Assembly: GCA_039654915.1 (NCBI GenBank) | Contig: CM077600.1 | Span: 75,587,992-75,651,991, forward strand | Source of the DNA: Aquilaria yunnanensis | Lineage: Eukaryota; Streptophyta; Magnoliopsida; Malvales; Thymelaeaceae | DNA: 64,000 bases | Direction: 5' to 3' | Shown: positions 1-9,284 of the stretch, piece by piece | How the letters are laid out: every line of letters starts with the position of its first letter | Position numbering within the stretch: position 1 is the first letter of the stretch | Program-made: the position numbers and the translations under genes | Notes under the pieces: generated by a model | Seen by the model: the letters and a program-made list of their open reading frames with translations, nothing else | The model's database searches: none | What the model was told of the DNA's origin: nothing

Positions 1-211
1 AGAAGAGTATGAGACTAGGTACTTTCCCAGTGGACCAGGGGAACGTAGCCAGGCAGGAGGCAAGTAGAAGAAGCCACCACATGGCAAGTGAATTGCTAAG
101 AATTCTCATTTTGGTGGTGAGGGCAAGGTTAAGGGAAAGTTCCCTAGCCTAAGGTGCCCTAAATGAAAGAAGTTTCATGGAAAGAAACCTTGCTATTTTG
201 ACACCCAAGCG

Positions 212-340
212 TGTCTAAGATGTGGATCCATGGATCATTGGATCAAAGACTGCCCACAGGCTCAAAGGAGGCCAGAAGACCAAGGTCCAGTAAGGCCTAT
301 TGGAGCAAGACCTAAAGGTAGAGCACCAGAAGCCAGCTAA
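212..340 (+). pseudogene. gag zinc knuckle remnant of chromovirus
   Basis: A CCHC zinc knuckle (C-x2-C-x4-H-x4-C, residues CLRCGSMDHWIKDC) is encoded at 212-253. In retrotransposon Gag proteins this motif binds the element's RNA during particle assembly. The frame runs on through a Pro/Arg-rich stretch to a stop near 338. The upstream gag (1-211) is visible only as broken fragments. The usual protease does not follow; integrase sequence starts within about 30 bases, which marks an internal deletion of pol. Confidence 0.6.
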
Positions 341-344
341 TACC

Positions 345-1462
345 CTATAGACTCTACCTAGACCAGTGAGGAAGTGGGGCAACATAACCATGGACTTTTT
401 GACTAGGTTGCCTATGACCAAATTAAGGCATAATACAATCTGGGTCATTGTGGATAGGCTAACCAAATGTGCCCACTTCTTACTTATGAAGCTTACAGTC
501 TCCTTGGAGAAGTTAGCTCAAATGTATGTCCAGGAGATAGTGAGACTACATGGAGTGCCAGACTCCATTGTATCTGATAGAGATCCAAGATTTACAAGTC
601 AGTTTTGGAGTGCTTTTCATAAAGCACTAGGAACCAAAATCCATCTGAGTACTGCTTATCATCCTCAGACAGATAGGCAATCTGAAAGGGTGATACAGAT
701 ACTAGAAGACATGCTCAGGAGCTGAGTGTTGGATTTCAAAGGTGAATGCTACCAACACTTGCCATTGGTGTAATTTTCATATAGCAATAGTTACCAAAGC
801 ACCATTGGCATGGCTCCTTATGAAGCATTATATGGAAGAAGGTGCATGACACCCCACTGTTCGCTGGAAGCCTCGATAGGCTAAAGTTGGGTCCAGAAAT
901 TATTGAAGGGACAACTGTCAAAATCAAGAAAATTCAAGAGAGATTAAAGGCAGCCAATGAAAGGACCATAGCCTATGTGAATAAAAGAATGAGAGACTGG
1001 GAATTTGATGTTGGTGACAATGTTTGGCTAAAAGTTGCACCAACCAAAGGCATTGTTAGATTTGGCAGAAGAACCAAGTTAGCTCTAAGATACATCGGTC
1101 CTTATGAGATCTTGGACAGAGTTGGCAAGGTAGCATACAGGTTAGCTCTACCGCCAAGCATGTCAAGTGTTCATAATGTTTTTAACATCAGTATGCTTAA
1201 GAAGTGTCTATTAGACAAAAAGCATTCTATTGTAGTGGAAGACATACAGTTGGAACCAAACTTGGCATATGAAGAGAAACCTATAGCTATCTTAGCCAAG
1301 GATACCAAAAGGTTAAGAAACAAACTTATTTCCATGGTTAAAGTTCAGTGGTCACACCACTCAGAAAGAGAAGCAACCTGGGAAACTAAAAAAGACCATA
1401 TGGAAAAGTATCCTAAAAAATACCCAAAGTTAAAGGCTATTTTAGAGAACCAAAATTTTTAA
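345..1462 (+). pseudogene. Integrase with C-terminal chromodomain (chromovirus), broken
   Basis: Retroviral-type integrase core, which would insert element cDNA into chromatin. The catalytic acidic residues are visible: D in ITMDF, D in SDRDPRF and E in RQSERV. A stop after the core (722-724) and another near 770, then a frame change near 840, break the gene. The second part (842-1462, 206 residues) is open. It holds the GPY/F-like motif (RYIGPYEIL), the SVHNVFNISMLKK motif before the chromodomain, and a chromodomain-like C-terminus (EEKPIAIL ... VKVQWSHHSEREATWE). In this lineage the chromodomain is thought to steer insertion to heterochromatin. Not functional as it stands. Confidence 0.85.
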
Positions 1463-1473
1463 GGGGGAAGGAT

Positions 1474-2284
1474 TGTTACCACCTCACAAAAATGGAAGGA
1501 TTACAAGTGTGTCATAATGGCTAAAAACCATTATATTGTGTAATTCTCACCATAGTAATTGAAGTATGGGGGGTAAAAGGCATGATCAACACCTCCTTAA
1601 AAGTGTTCAAAGTTGGTAACTTGGCCCCCAAGAAAAGCCTTAAAGGCTTGTTTGTCAAGCAACCTATGGACTTTTTTGTAAGGTTTTGGAAATTCGGGTA
1701 CTCAATTGCAAAACTCTCAAGAAAAAGACTTGGAAAGTTATGGGAAGAATATGAATGATATAAAAGTGCTATTGGAGAACCAAATTGCTCATGGAATACA
1801 AGTTTGGACAAAGGAAACACTAAAGGCATTAAGGACCTAAATGTCCTAGTGTATACCTTAAGGTGTTCAAGCTTTTGACTTAAGTCTAAGGGTGGAATTA
1901 TGGGTTATCCCACCATAGGGGAGGTAGCCAAGACTTGATAAATAGTCAAAAATGTTGGGCACATATTTACCAATGAGTTTAAGACAAAGAAACCATAATT
2001 TGTGAGAAGGAAAATGACATAAAACAAGGTTAAGCTTGTTAAGTGTGTTTTGTGCCCTTAAGCTCATTTAAGCCCATTTAAGTGGCCAAATCACCTATCA
2101 CTCTCTCATTTTCATCCTCCTCCATCCCAAGAACATAGCCACACTTCCTCCATAGCCACCATAGCTTCAAACTCAGAACCACTTGCAATTGAAGTCAAGG
2201 AAGCACAATTTGGAAGCTATTTTGTGCTATTGCTTAAGTGCACCTAAGATCAAGCTCCAATTTTAGCATACCCATCAAGGTAAG
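1474..2284 (+). repeat. Chromovirus 3' LTR, first segment (plus)
   Basis: The LTR starts with TGTTACCACC right after the polypurine tract. It matches the first 811 bp of the solo LTR at 58391. At 2284 it is interrupted by a minus-strand solo LTR of the same family flanked by the 5 bp duplication GTAAG (2280-2284 and 12400-12404), and resumes at 12405. Removing the insert gives an LTR of about 2479 bp, close to the 2490 bp solo copy. Confidence 0.9.
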
Positions 2285-2611
2285 TGTTACCCAATCTGGG
2301 GTAGTCCAATTATGGTGCCAAAATTGTGCATTTAGATTCCCAGGATTGGTAATGTTCTGTAGGGCATCAGAACACTACCCTTAGTGTGCAAACCCAAGTG
2401 GCCCTCTTGGGCACTATGTAAATACATGCATATTGGTCCAACCATCACACACATATTCACATTTCATGCACACCATGGCAGCAAAGAAGGAAAACACTAG
2501 CACAAGTCTTAATCTTGGCTACCACACATTAGGCAATCTTATTAAGTTCTAGTGACCAGCTACTGCACCTGTAACTTCCACTAATAAACTGTATCATTTT
2601 AGCCACATACC
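2285..2611 (-). repeat. Chromovirus solo LTR (minus), 3'-end segment
   Basis: Reverse complement of the last about 325 bp of the chromovirus LTR; it opens with TGTTACCC, the complement of the LTR end GGGTAACA. It is cut at 2611 by Tat-A and continues at 10265. Together the two parts give about 2462 bp. No internal chromovirus sequence accompanies it, so it is a solo LTR left by recombination between two LTRs. Confidence 0.88.
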
Positions 2612-3556
2612 TGATAGCCGAAGTGCTATCACCCTAACCACCTACCAACCACGGGAAAGAGGGAGCCAGACACCTGAGGCATATGACCTCGATAGCTCAC
2701 CAATTCCAACTTCGGGAGCCAGCATAGCGCCTCCTTCGAGAGGGCGACCGAACCAGCTCCAGGGGAGAAAGACCAACCACACCCTGCAGGAGAAATCCCC
2801 CCGAAGACAGAGACGCCAAAGTTTCAGCCTGACTCCGGGAAAAGGCCCCTCACCCCGAACTGAGACATCAACCAAAGGGACCTCGGTTGTACGGCAAGAG
2901 CCATCAAGGAGTCTCTGACACTCCACTCACATACATCTCCGACACGTCGCTGCAGCCTACGTCCTGTCACGTTGGGCTACACCTACCACGGCTCGTGGCC
3001 CAAGGAGCCAGCAGGCTACTAGTACGAACACCATCCGTCCATACACGTGCCACAATCTGAAGGGATCACCCCCTCGCTTATATACCAGGGAATGGCCACA
3101 GACAGGGGGCTCCCCTAGAGAGAGAGAAAAAAAAAAGGACAGAGAGGCCGGAAAATAGAGGACACTCTCCTCCCTCCGCTCCCTTCAGCCCTCAGAAAGA
3201 CACGCTAGGCAAGAGTCCCTTGTGCTTATTACTATGTCCCCTTCTCTCTAAAAGCACTGACTTGGGCATCGGAGGTTCCCCCCCGGAAAACTACCCCGGC
3301 GGCCTCCTAACCCCTGTTTTCTGTGTGTTTTAGCCAGGTCTCCCTGAAGAACCCCCGCTCCGGGCTCTCTCCCACACTGGAGGTCCTTCCCGTCATCACC
3401 CTGCCCCGGGAACAGGTAGCTGCCGACCATCACTTAAGGTGATCCACCCAGGACACCAGCCTTCCTTTTGGACTAGCCTGCACCTCCAGGACCCCCTGCT
3501 GCCCTCACCACTGCACACAGTGAAGAAGCTGGCGCCGCCCAATCGGATCTGCCTTA
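2612..3556 (+). repeat. Tat-A 5' LTR (945 bp)
   Basis: Matches 9285-10259 along its whole length. It lacks about 19 bp (near 3020) and about 10 bp (near 3181) present in the 3' copy, which explains the shorter length. It starts TGATAGCCGAAG and ends GCCTTA, where the 3' LTR keeps GCATCA. A TATATA promoter motif lies at 3079-3084, followed by a purine-rich AGAGAGAG/poly-A stretch. Confidence 0.9.
3079..3084 (+). promoter_or_regulatory. TATA motif in Tat-A 5' LTR
   Basis: TATATA in the setting CGCTTATATACC, near the middle of the LTR and repeated at the same place in the 3' LTR (about 9769). It is the expected site of the LTR promoter that would make the genomic RNA. Inferred from position and sequence only. 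Confidence 0.5.
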
Positions 3557-3577
3557 GAGGCGTCGTCTGTGGGAAAC
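3557..3577 (+). other. Primer binding site region of Tat-A
   Basis: GAGGCGTCGTCTGTGGGAA follows the 5' LTR directly. A GGCGC-GTCTGTGGGAA type sequence at this place is typical of plant Tat-type elements, where a host tRNA 3' end primes minus-strand DNA. Tat-B has the matching TTTGGCGCTGTCTATAGGAA in the same place. The exact tRNA is not assigned. Confidence 0.6.
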
Positions 3578-3589
3578 ACAACCAGGTTG

Positions 3590-4150
3590 CCGAAGTTGAA
3601 GCTCGGCGTTCTAAGGAGAAGGGACTCCCGAGGTCCCCGTCCGCGCCAGAGATTCAACAGGCAACCGAATAATGGCAGCAGGGACTTCCCTGATCGAGGG
3701 CGAGCGCCCTCTGACTATTACCATAGGCTAGTCTGCGTGAATTTCCACGCCCTGTCGTAGCCAAAATGACGCTGCAGTTAAGCCGAAGATGGCCGCAGCA
3801 AAATTCGGGCCGAAGACCCCCTCATCAGTACCTCATTGGGATGAGAGTCCCATATCAATTCACAGGAATTTGGGAAATGGAGATCAACGAGATGAGTCCT
3901 CGGTAGAAAGCGTGCTCCCCAGAGTATGACCTACTGGAAAAGCAGGGTCGGGATGACCCAGACCTCCCTGCCGGAAGAGTTCTGCACCTGAGGAAAAAAT
4001 CGCCATCTCCTCGGCAACGAAGTCAAAACCCATCGCCCCGAGAGGTCGTTTACGACTTGACTTGCGGGCAGAAGGCGCCGACTCTACTTCCCAGGACACG
4101 ACCGCTATCTGAAATGACCCACTTCCGCGCAATGCCGCGAAAAATAGTAG
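3590..4150 (+). pseudogene. Tat-A gag N-terminal remnant
   Basis: Broken plus-strand coding sequence that lines up with the start of Tat-B gag: the stretch TTCTAAGGAGAAGGGACTCC (Tat-B: TTCTAAGGACAAGGGACTCC), the MTQQLG-like segment near 3766, the HW...IHRNLGNGD...RDESS segment near 3835-3905, and an Arg/Ser/Lys-rich tail. After about 4150 the match to gag stops and RNase H sequence begins, so the capsid part of gag, protease and reverse transcriptase are deleted. It makes no product. Confidence 0.6.
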
Positions 4151-4159
4151 AGCATTCGG

Positions 4160-4460
4160 AAAAGACTATCAAAATGGTGCATTGAACTCAAAGAGTACTA
4201 CATCGCATATGAGCCTAGAAGGGCAGTAAGCGCCCAGGTACTAGCAGACTAAATCGCCGAAATCCCAGAAGTAGGGAAGGCTGAAACCAACAAGGGAGAC
4301 AGAGCGAAGATAGATCCAGAGTGGAAACTCCTTGTCAGTGGAACCCCAAGCGCAAAACATCAGGGAGCTAGGATACCCCCTCGGGGGCCCGAAGGCAAGG
4401 AGGCCACCGAGACGATCAAATTTGATTACCAAAAGCGTTGGGCCATCCGAGCATGGCAAC
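4160..4460 (+). pseudogene. Archaeal-type RNase H remnant (Tat-A)
   Basis: Translates to RLSKWCIELKEYYIAYEPRR, then a segment with PEWKLLVSGTPSAKHQGA and GPEGKEATETIKF. It matches the second RNase H domain of Tat-B (38171-38566) residue by residue with scattered changes. The Asp of the active-site VDGAS motif is replaced (VSGTPS). A stop near 4250 and a break after 4440 make it a pseudogene. The extra RNase H is the hallmark of the Tat/Ogre lineage. Confidence 0.75.
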
Positions 4461-4539
4461 GCTAGGTATAATAACCTCGCACAAAAGGCGGAAAGATACT
4501 ACAAAGAGGAACCTCGCAACCAAAGTGTCCCAAAAATCT

Positions 4540-5575
4540 TCATGAAGCGGTAAAAAGTGCAAAGACGTTCCGGACGACATTTCCTGATTAAGGAAAAACT
4601 ACACAGGCAAAGGTACGCAATACCATTATTAAGATATATCGGTAAAAAAGGTGCAGGACAATTCATCCAGAAAGTGTGAAAATGGCCAGAAACACGCCAG
4701 CGCCCAAAGACTGCCTTTGTAACGGATAACCTTGGAAAGATCACACCGAGCCACTCCAAGCAACACCCGAAGATGTGAAGTTCTGCGTGTTAGCAGAGGA
4801 CTACTTCACTGAGTGGGATGAGGCCCTAGCGACCATGCCGGTAAAAGATACAAAAGCTCGTCTGGAAGAACATAATATGCTGATTTGGCATACCGACGGT
4901 GATACTGGCCAGCAATGATTTCCAGTCTATGGACAAAGGATTTCAAGAAATCGTCACTGACTTTGGAATAAAAGGGCACTTCAGCCCACTAGCTCAGCCC
5001 CCGAGCAACAGACAAGCAGAGTTGCCAAAAGAGATATAAAAGAGGGACTATAAGAGATGCAAAGAGAAAGTGGCCAGGAGAACTTCCTACTGTACCAAGG
5101 AGTTATCAGACAACTCCCCGAGGGACCAAGGGAGAGACACCTTTCTCACTTATCCCCAGTACAGAAAGCCATTATCCATTTGAAGTAGTTCGAGCAGCAT
5201 ACAGATGTTTGATGAAAGAGGGCATGACCTCGGGTTGAGAACTAACCTCGACTTAGTTGTCGAACACTGAGAAACGGCCGAGCTCGAAAGAAGGCCTTTT
5301 CGGTAAAAGGTGGCCATAAGTGCAAAACTTGCATGATAGGCCAAAAGGAATAAGGAAAAGGAGACTTCGCCCCCGAAAGGCCGAATTAGAACCCCGAAAA
5401 CCATCCTATAGGGTACTTCGGCCAAACTTGAAAGGGCCTTATTTGGTCCTAAACGATGTCCGAAGGGGAGCATACAAGCTTGGCAACAGCGTAGAAGGAA
5501 AACTGAAAGGTACAAGGCACTCGGGCGCCTTAAAGAAATTCTATACTCAGAATTTTTAGACAAGAAATGGTGCAA
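4540..5575 (+). pseudogene. Integrase remnant (Tat-A)
   Basis: Plus-strand remains of the integrase. The zinc-finger part is mostly gone. The core is seen in fragments (GFQEIVTDFGIKGHFSPLAQPPSNRQAE near 4945-5020) where the second catalytic Asp (DNG) reads SND. The C-terminal region (LGLRTNLDLV near 5230, ETAELERRPF near 5268, and the GP-type segment near 5430) aligns with Tat-B 36961-37182. Many stops and frame changes occur. Inactive. Confidence 0.7.
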
Positions 5576-6093
5576 GCTAGAAATTTGTCTAAGTACAGAA
5601 AGTTTTCCCCTGTATGAGAATGTTCGCCGAACAAAGCTGAAGTATGGACTCCCAAAAGTCTCCTAGTCCTTCCGAAGTTAGTTGGGTTACATGCCCAAAA
5701 GAGGTGAAGTCTATCGAACACGGCCGACAAAGGGCAGGCTAAAATTTGCCTAAAAGGAACTTCGCTTACTACGAAAGTTTGCCCGAAGGATGGCCGACAA
5801 AATGAGCAAAGAAGTACCAAAGTCCCTTACCCGAAAGTGGTCGGGACAATTGGGAAACAAAAATTGCTCAAAAAGACTTAGCCAAAATCATGAAGGAAAA
5901 TTCATTGAAGAAGGTCTCGATACAAGGGGAAGATTACAAGAAGAAAAGTACAAAGAAAGAGAAGAAGGCAAAGGTCCTAGGATATCTAAGGGACCCCGAC
6001 ATCATGGGAAGCTTCGGCTCCTGAGTCCTTCGCCGCCGCCTTCGGTGCAGGAGGAGGAAACGACAAGTTAAGGAACTCGACTCTCGACCAAGT
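5576..6093 (+). other. Tat-A spacer between pol end and antisense gene
   Basis: About 520 bp with no gene I recognise. A plus-strand frame of 93 codons (5790-6071) is Lys/Glu-rich and lacks any known motif; it is probably chance. This is where pol and the antisense gene converge, so any terminators should lie here, but I cannot point to one. Confidence 0.4.
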
Positions 6094-6696
6094 CTACTGA
6101 GGCCCCCCGGGAATATCCAAGGCAGCCAGAAAAGAAGGATTGAGGTCCGGATACTTCTTCAGAAACTGATGACGAGCTAGGCAGAAGCCGTTCTGAAAAG
6201 CAACCTTGGACGTCTGGACGGCTTTGTCTTTTTCAACGTCCAACTCGTCCACCTCATGCTGAAGATCCGAAACCTTCTTCTGAAGGTCGGAAATCTTCTT
6301 CTCCAGCTCCTCGGTTTTCTTCTTCTTCTTCGAACCTTCCTTCAGCGAGTCAACCTTGGCCTGGAGTTCAACATTTTCAGCCATTGCCTTCGCTAGGAGG
6401 GCAGACTCCCCTTCTTTTTCTTTCTGAAGGGTCTCATTGGCCGAAGTCAAGTTGACTAATTTGTCGCCAAGGTCGGACATCTTCTTGGAAAAATCCTTCA
6501 AGAGCTCCTCTTGGCCCTTCAAGAATTCCTCCCGAAGACTGGCAATATTCTCCTTGCATATTTGGCTCAACTTGGTGTTTCTCAGCACCGAGTTGGCACA
6601 AAAGACTTTGGCCTTCTCCAATTTGTCTTCAGCCCAGGCTCAAACCGAAGACTACTTTGCTGCCCAAGCTCGGAGGTATCCACTATACCCCAAAAG

Positions 6697-6788
6697 CTGC
6701 AAAAAAGAAAGGTACTTAGTGAAATTTGCACAAGCAAAAACACTTAGACAAAAAGTGGGGAGGAAAAATGAAGAGCCTGAAGAATTAC
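6697..6788 (-). other. Intron 3 of Tat-A antisense gene (92 bp)
   Basis: Donor GCTCAG|GTAATT and acceptor CTTTTTTGCAG|CTTTTGG on the minus strand, phase 0. Tat-B has GCCCAA|GTAAAC and CCCTTTTGCAG|CTCTTGG at the same place, phase 0. Confidence 0.75.
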
Positions 6789-7048
6789 CTGAGCAGCATG
6801 CTCGGAAACTTTGGTGGCAAGAGCATCCTCAGAGGCACACTCCTCGGCGACTGCCTTGAAGGATGCCTGAGTAAGCACGCCCCTCGCCATTTGGGGAGCC
6901 ATCTCCCGGCAATCTTCGGAGAACAGGTTTATGTCCTCCGTGAAAGACCAGAACGGCTCCCTTGGGACTTTGTCCTTCGGGACATGAGAATCCCAAAGAG
7001 CCCGCCTTCGGGCATGCTCAACCATCCAAGCTGAGGGTGCCAAATCCT

Positions 7049-7130
7049 CTACAAAAAGAAACATACATCTTATTAGGTAAAAATTCTTTGGTTATAAAAG
7101 ATGTAAGATTGCAGGAGAAAATAGACAAAC
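7049..7130 (-). other. Intron 2 of Tat-A antisense gene (82 bp)
   Basis: Donor CCAG|GTTTGTC and acceptor CTTTTTGTAG on the minus strand, phase 1. Tat-B has the identical donor string CCAG|GTTTGTC at 34944-34954 and a TTTTAG acceptor, again in phase 1. Confidence 0.75.
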
Positions 7131-7595
7131 CTGGCGAACCTGGCGCAACCTCAGTGATGTCGTCATCAGAGTCCCGGACTTCCTCCACGTCAGTGGGAGT
7201 ATGTTTACCTTTGGCCCTTCAGCGTTTTACTAACTCTTCAGTAGAAGGATCCTCCGAAGAGCCTAGCAGATCCGCCGACGTAACGGGACTCACAGAGGCA
7301 GTGGCGGCCACCTCGGCAAGAACCCCCCCTCCCCCCCCCCCGGGAGTTTCAGGCCTGGAAAAAGTTGCAACCTTGGTTGAAGTTGCAATGACATCACCAG
7401 CCTTAGTGGAAGTAGCAATGACATCGCCGACCTCCGAAATGTCCTCCGAGGGGGGAAGAAGGGTGTTCTTCTTTGCCTTCTTGACCGAAGATGGTCCGCT
7501 CCCAGAAGTCTTGCGCCTCTTCTTTGTTTGTTCTCCCTTCTCGGCCTGACCAAGGAAGAGAGACCTGTAGTTGGTGGTAGACTCGTCGCCCATCT

Positions 7596-7665
7596 CTGAA
7601 AAAGAAGGAAAACATCAGTGTGAGTCCACAGGCACTTATGCTGAAAAACTTTGGAAGAAACTTAC
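7596..7665 (-). other. Intron 1 of Tat-A antisense gene (70 bp)
   Basis: On the minus strand the donor is GTAAGT and the acceptor is TTCCTTCTTTTTCAG, both close to plant consensus. The phase is 1 (one base before the intron). In Tat-B the matching positions read ATAAGT and GCAA, so both splice sites are lost there. Confidence 0.75.
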
Positions 7666-8744
7666 TTTCAAAAAAGGCTTCATAAGTGAGCTCGCTTCGA
7701 AGGAGCTTCACCAACCAAGAGTTCTTCCCTTCGGTAGCAGGAGCTGGCATGCTAAGATTCATCTTGTGCTCCGTAACCACCCCCAACTCCCGAAGGACAT
7801 CCTCAATCATGAGTTTCCACATGATCGCGAAAGGGTAGAGAGAGCGTGGAGGGACCTCGGCATCCCGGTCAGTGACAGCACGGATTCGTCTGTCAAAGTC
7901 CCTAAACCTCACCGCCAACTCGGGAGTTAGCAGCTTTTTGGGATCCATGACATCCGTCTCCAGCTTCCCCCGAGCCCACTTAGTCGGGACATGCAACCAG
8001 GCCTCTGCCACCTTCAGGAAGAAGAACTTCCTTTGCCACCCTTGCCAGCTATCCTTGGTAGTGAAGGTAAACATAAATTTCTTGCTGCCAGATTCCCGAG
8101 GTAGCATGAAATAAAAGCCACCCTTTGGAACCGGATAGAGCTTGTAATACTGCATGAATAGGATGAAATGGGGTTTTACCCCGAAGATCCCACACATGCA
8201 GAGAAAGGGGTTAAAATAGCAGTATGAGTTGGGAGGAAGCTTATTCACGGCTATGCCATGAAATTGGCAAAAGTCATAAATCATCTTTGCAGGGGGAAAC
8301 TGAAGTCCAGCCTTCAGTTGGGCTCAGAAAACGGTAACCTCGTCACCTCGGTTCATAAAGCTAAATTGACCAAGGCGGGGTAACCTTGTGATGGCATACG
8401 AAGGAAGGAAAAATTTGGTATTCCACTTCTCTAATTTTTCAGAAGTAGAGCAATAAGGGTGAGACATAAGAGGTTGCCAGCTCTCGGGGATAGGCATGGT
8501 TGACTAAAAATGACTTCGGAAAGAGGAAAAATGACTTCGGGAAGCTAAAAGAAAAGCAGAAACCGAAGGAACTCTAGAAATCAGAACCCACCAAAAGTCT
8601 TGCCGAAGTCGGGGTTTGAGGACGCCGTCATGAAAGGTTGTCGGAAATCGCTCCGCCGCTAAAACCGCCACAAAAAGGGAGGAACAGGCACAGAAGCAGA
8701 CGAGAGCAAAGAAAAACACAAATGAAGAGTATGACAAGAGGAGG

Positions 8745-8752
8745 CTTTTATA
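8745..8752 (-). promoter_or_regulatory. TATA box of the antisense gene in Tat-A
   Basis: TATAAAAG on the minus strand, about 250 bp upstream of the ATG at 8497. Tat-B has TATAAATT at the same distance from its own antisense ATG. This suggests that the gene has its own promoter and does not depend on the LTR. Inferred from conserved position. Confidence 0.55.
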
Positions 8753-9269
8753 GATCGAGGAAGGGCAGCCAAAAGGGCGTTATAGCTGCTGCGCGAAGGC
8801 GAAATGTCGTCATAATTACCCCTCACGCGTGAAAAGGCGTGCCCATTCCAGCAGATGCCTGCCATGTGTCGCCCGTCACGAGAAACTAAGACGCATTTTC
8901 TAACATCCAGAAAACCCGGGCACGCTGCTCGAGACTGGCACGACTAGTTTCAAGACACGAAAGTCCACTAGCCTTTGGCGGGAAAAATAAAAAGTTGGGT
9001 ATCTCGAGAACACCGAAGGATGGATAGATGACATCTGTCCGAACAAGGCTTATCACCTAGGTGGCGAACTGCCTCCCCAACTGATGTCATACTCCGAATG
9101 TAAATCCATAAGGTCTGGGGTTCAAGGCTCTATGCCGCCTTGTTCGACCGAAATGGACATACTACCACGTGGGCCTCCGGGAGTCCACGAGGTCGTCCTG
9201 TCAAAACTGCTAATTGGGCGATAGACGGACACCAAAAGGACTACATGCCGAAGTCTCCACTTCGGCCTT
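8753..9269. other. Tat-A region between antisense promoter and 3' LTR
   Basis: About 520 bp without a gene. It should hold the upstream control region of the antisense gene. No clear repeat or open frame of interest is seen, apart from the direct repeat ACTTCGGAA/ACTTCGGGA nearer the ATG (8512-8540). Confidence 0.35.
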
Positions 9270-9284
9270 TCCAAGAGGGGCATG
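9270..9284 (+). other. Polypurine tract of Tat-A
   Basis: CCAAGAGGGGCATG lies directly before the 3' LTR start TGATAGC. It would prime plus-strand DNA. Tat-B has the same CGAGGGGGGCATG|TGATAGC arrangement on the other strand. Confidence 0.7.

Larger units (their letters stand above)
1..1473 (+). mobile_element. Chromovirus (Tekay/Del-like Ty3/gypsy) internal fragment, 3' part
   Basis: This is the internal end of a Ty3/gypsy chromovirus whose 5' part lies outside the window. It runs from a gag zinc knuckle straight into integrase, so protease, reverse transcriptase and RNase H are missing; the join lies near 325-365. It ends in a chromodomain and the polypurine tract AAGGGGGAAGGAT (1461-1473), directly followed by the LTR start TGTTACC. 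The chromodomain and the 2.5 kb LTR fit the plant Tekay/Del lineage; the lineage name is inferred from motifs, not from a tree. Confidence 0.85.
6094..8497 (-). pseudogene. Antisense accessory gene of Tat-A: 4 exons, 720 codons, four in-frame stops
   Basis: Gene of unknown function read opposite to gag-pol. Model: exon 1 8497-7666, exon 2 7595-7131, exon 3 7048-6789, exon 4 6696-6094. The exons sum to 2160 nt (720 codons) and all junctions keep frame. Exon 1 holds a domain (DFCQFHGIAVNKLPPNSY, FILFMQYYKLYP, KDSWQGWQRKFFFLK) that I take for the family annotated as 'putative gypsy type transposon' (Pfam PF04195). Exon 2 is Lys-rich with a poly-Gly run. Exon 3 is acidic/helical. Exon 4 is a long coiled coil (about residues 540-680) ending FLAALDIPGGPQ. 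In-frame stops lie near 8327, 7219 and twice near 6640-6655, so this copy is dead. Tat-B carries the same gene. Function is not known; I do not assign one. Confidence 0.8.

Noticed and set aside
366..725. Open 119-codon integrase frame as a working gene
   Set aside because: It lacks the C-terminal part in frame, has no start context of its own and belongs to a deleted chromovirus.
2642..2926. 94-codon minus frame in the Tat-A 5' LTR
   Set aside because: Chance frame in the LTR, not kept in the other LTR.
6437..6859. Plus-strand 140-codon frame over the coiled-coil exon
   Set aside because: Shadow of exon 4 of the antisense gene; the minus strand shows clear heptad-like composition and similarity to Tat-B.
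6962..7549. Plus-strand 195-codon frame
   Set aside because: Shadow of exon 2 and intron 2 of the antisense gene; composition is reverse complement of the Lys-rich, poly-Gly region.
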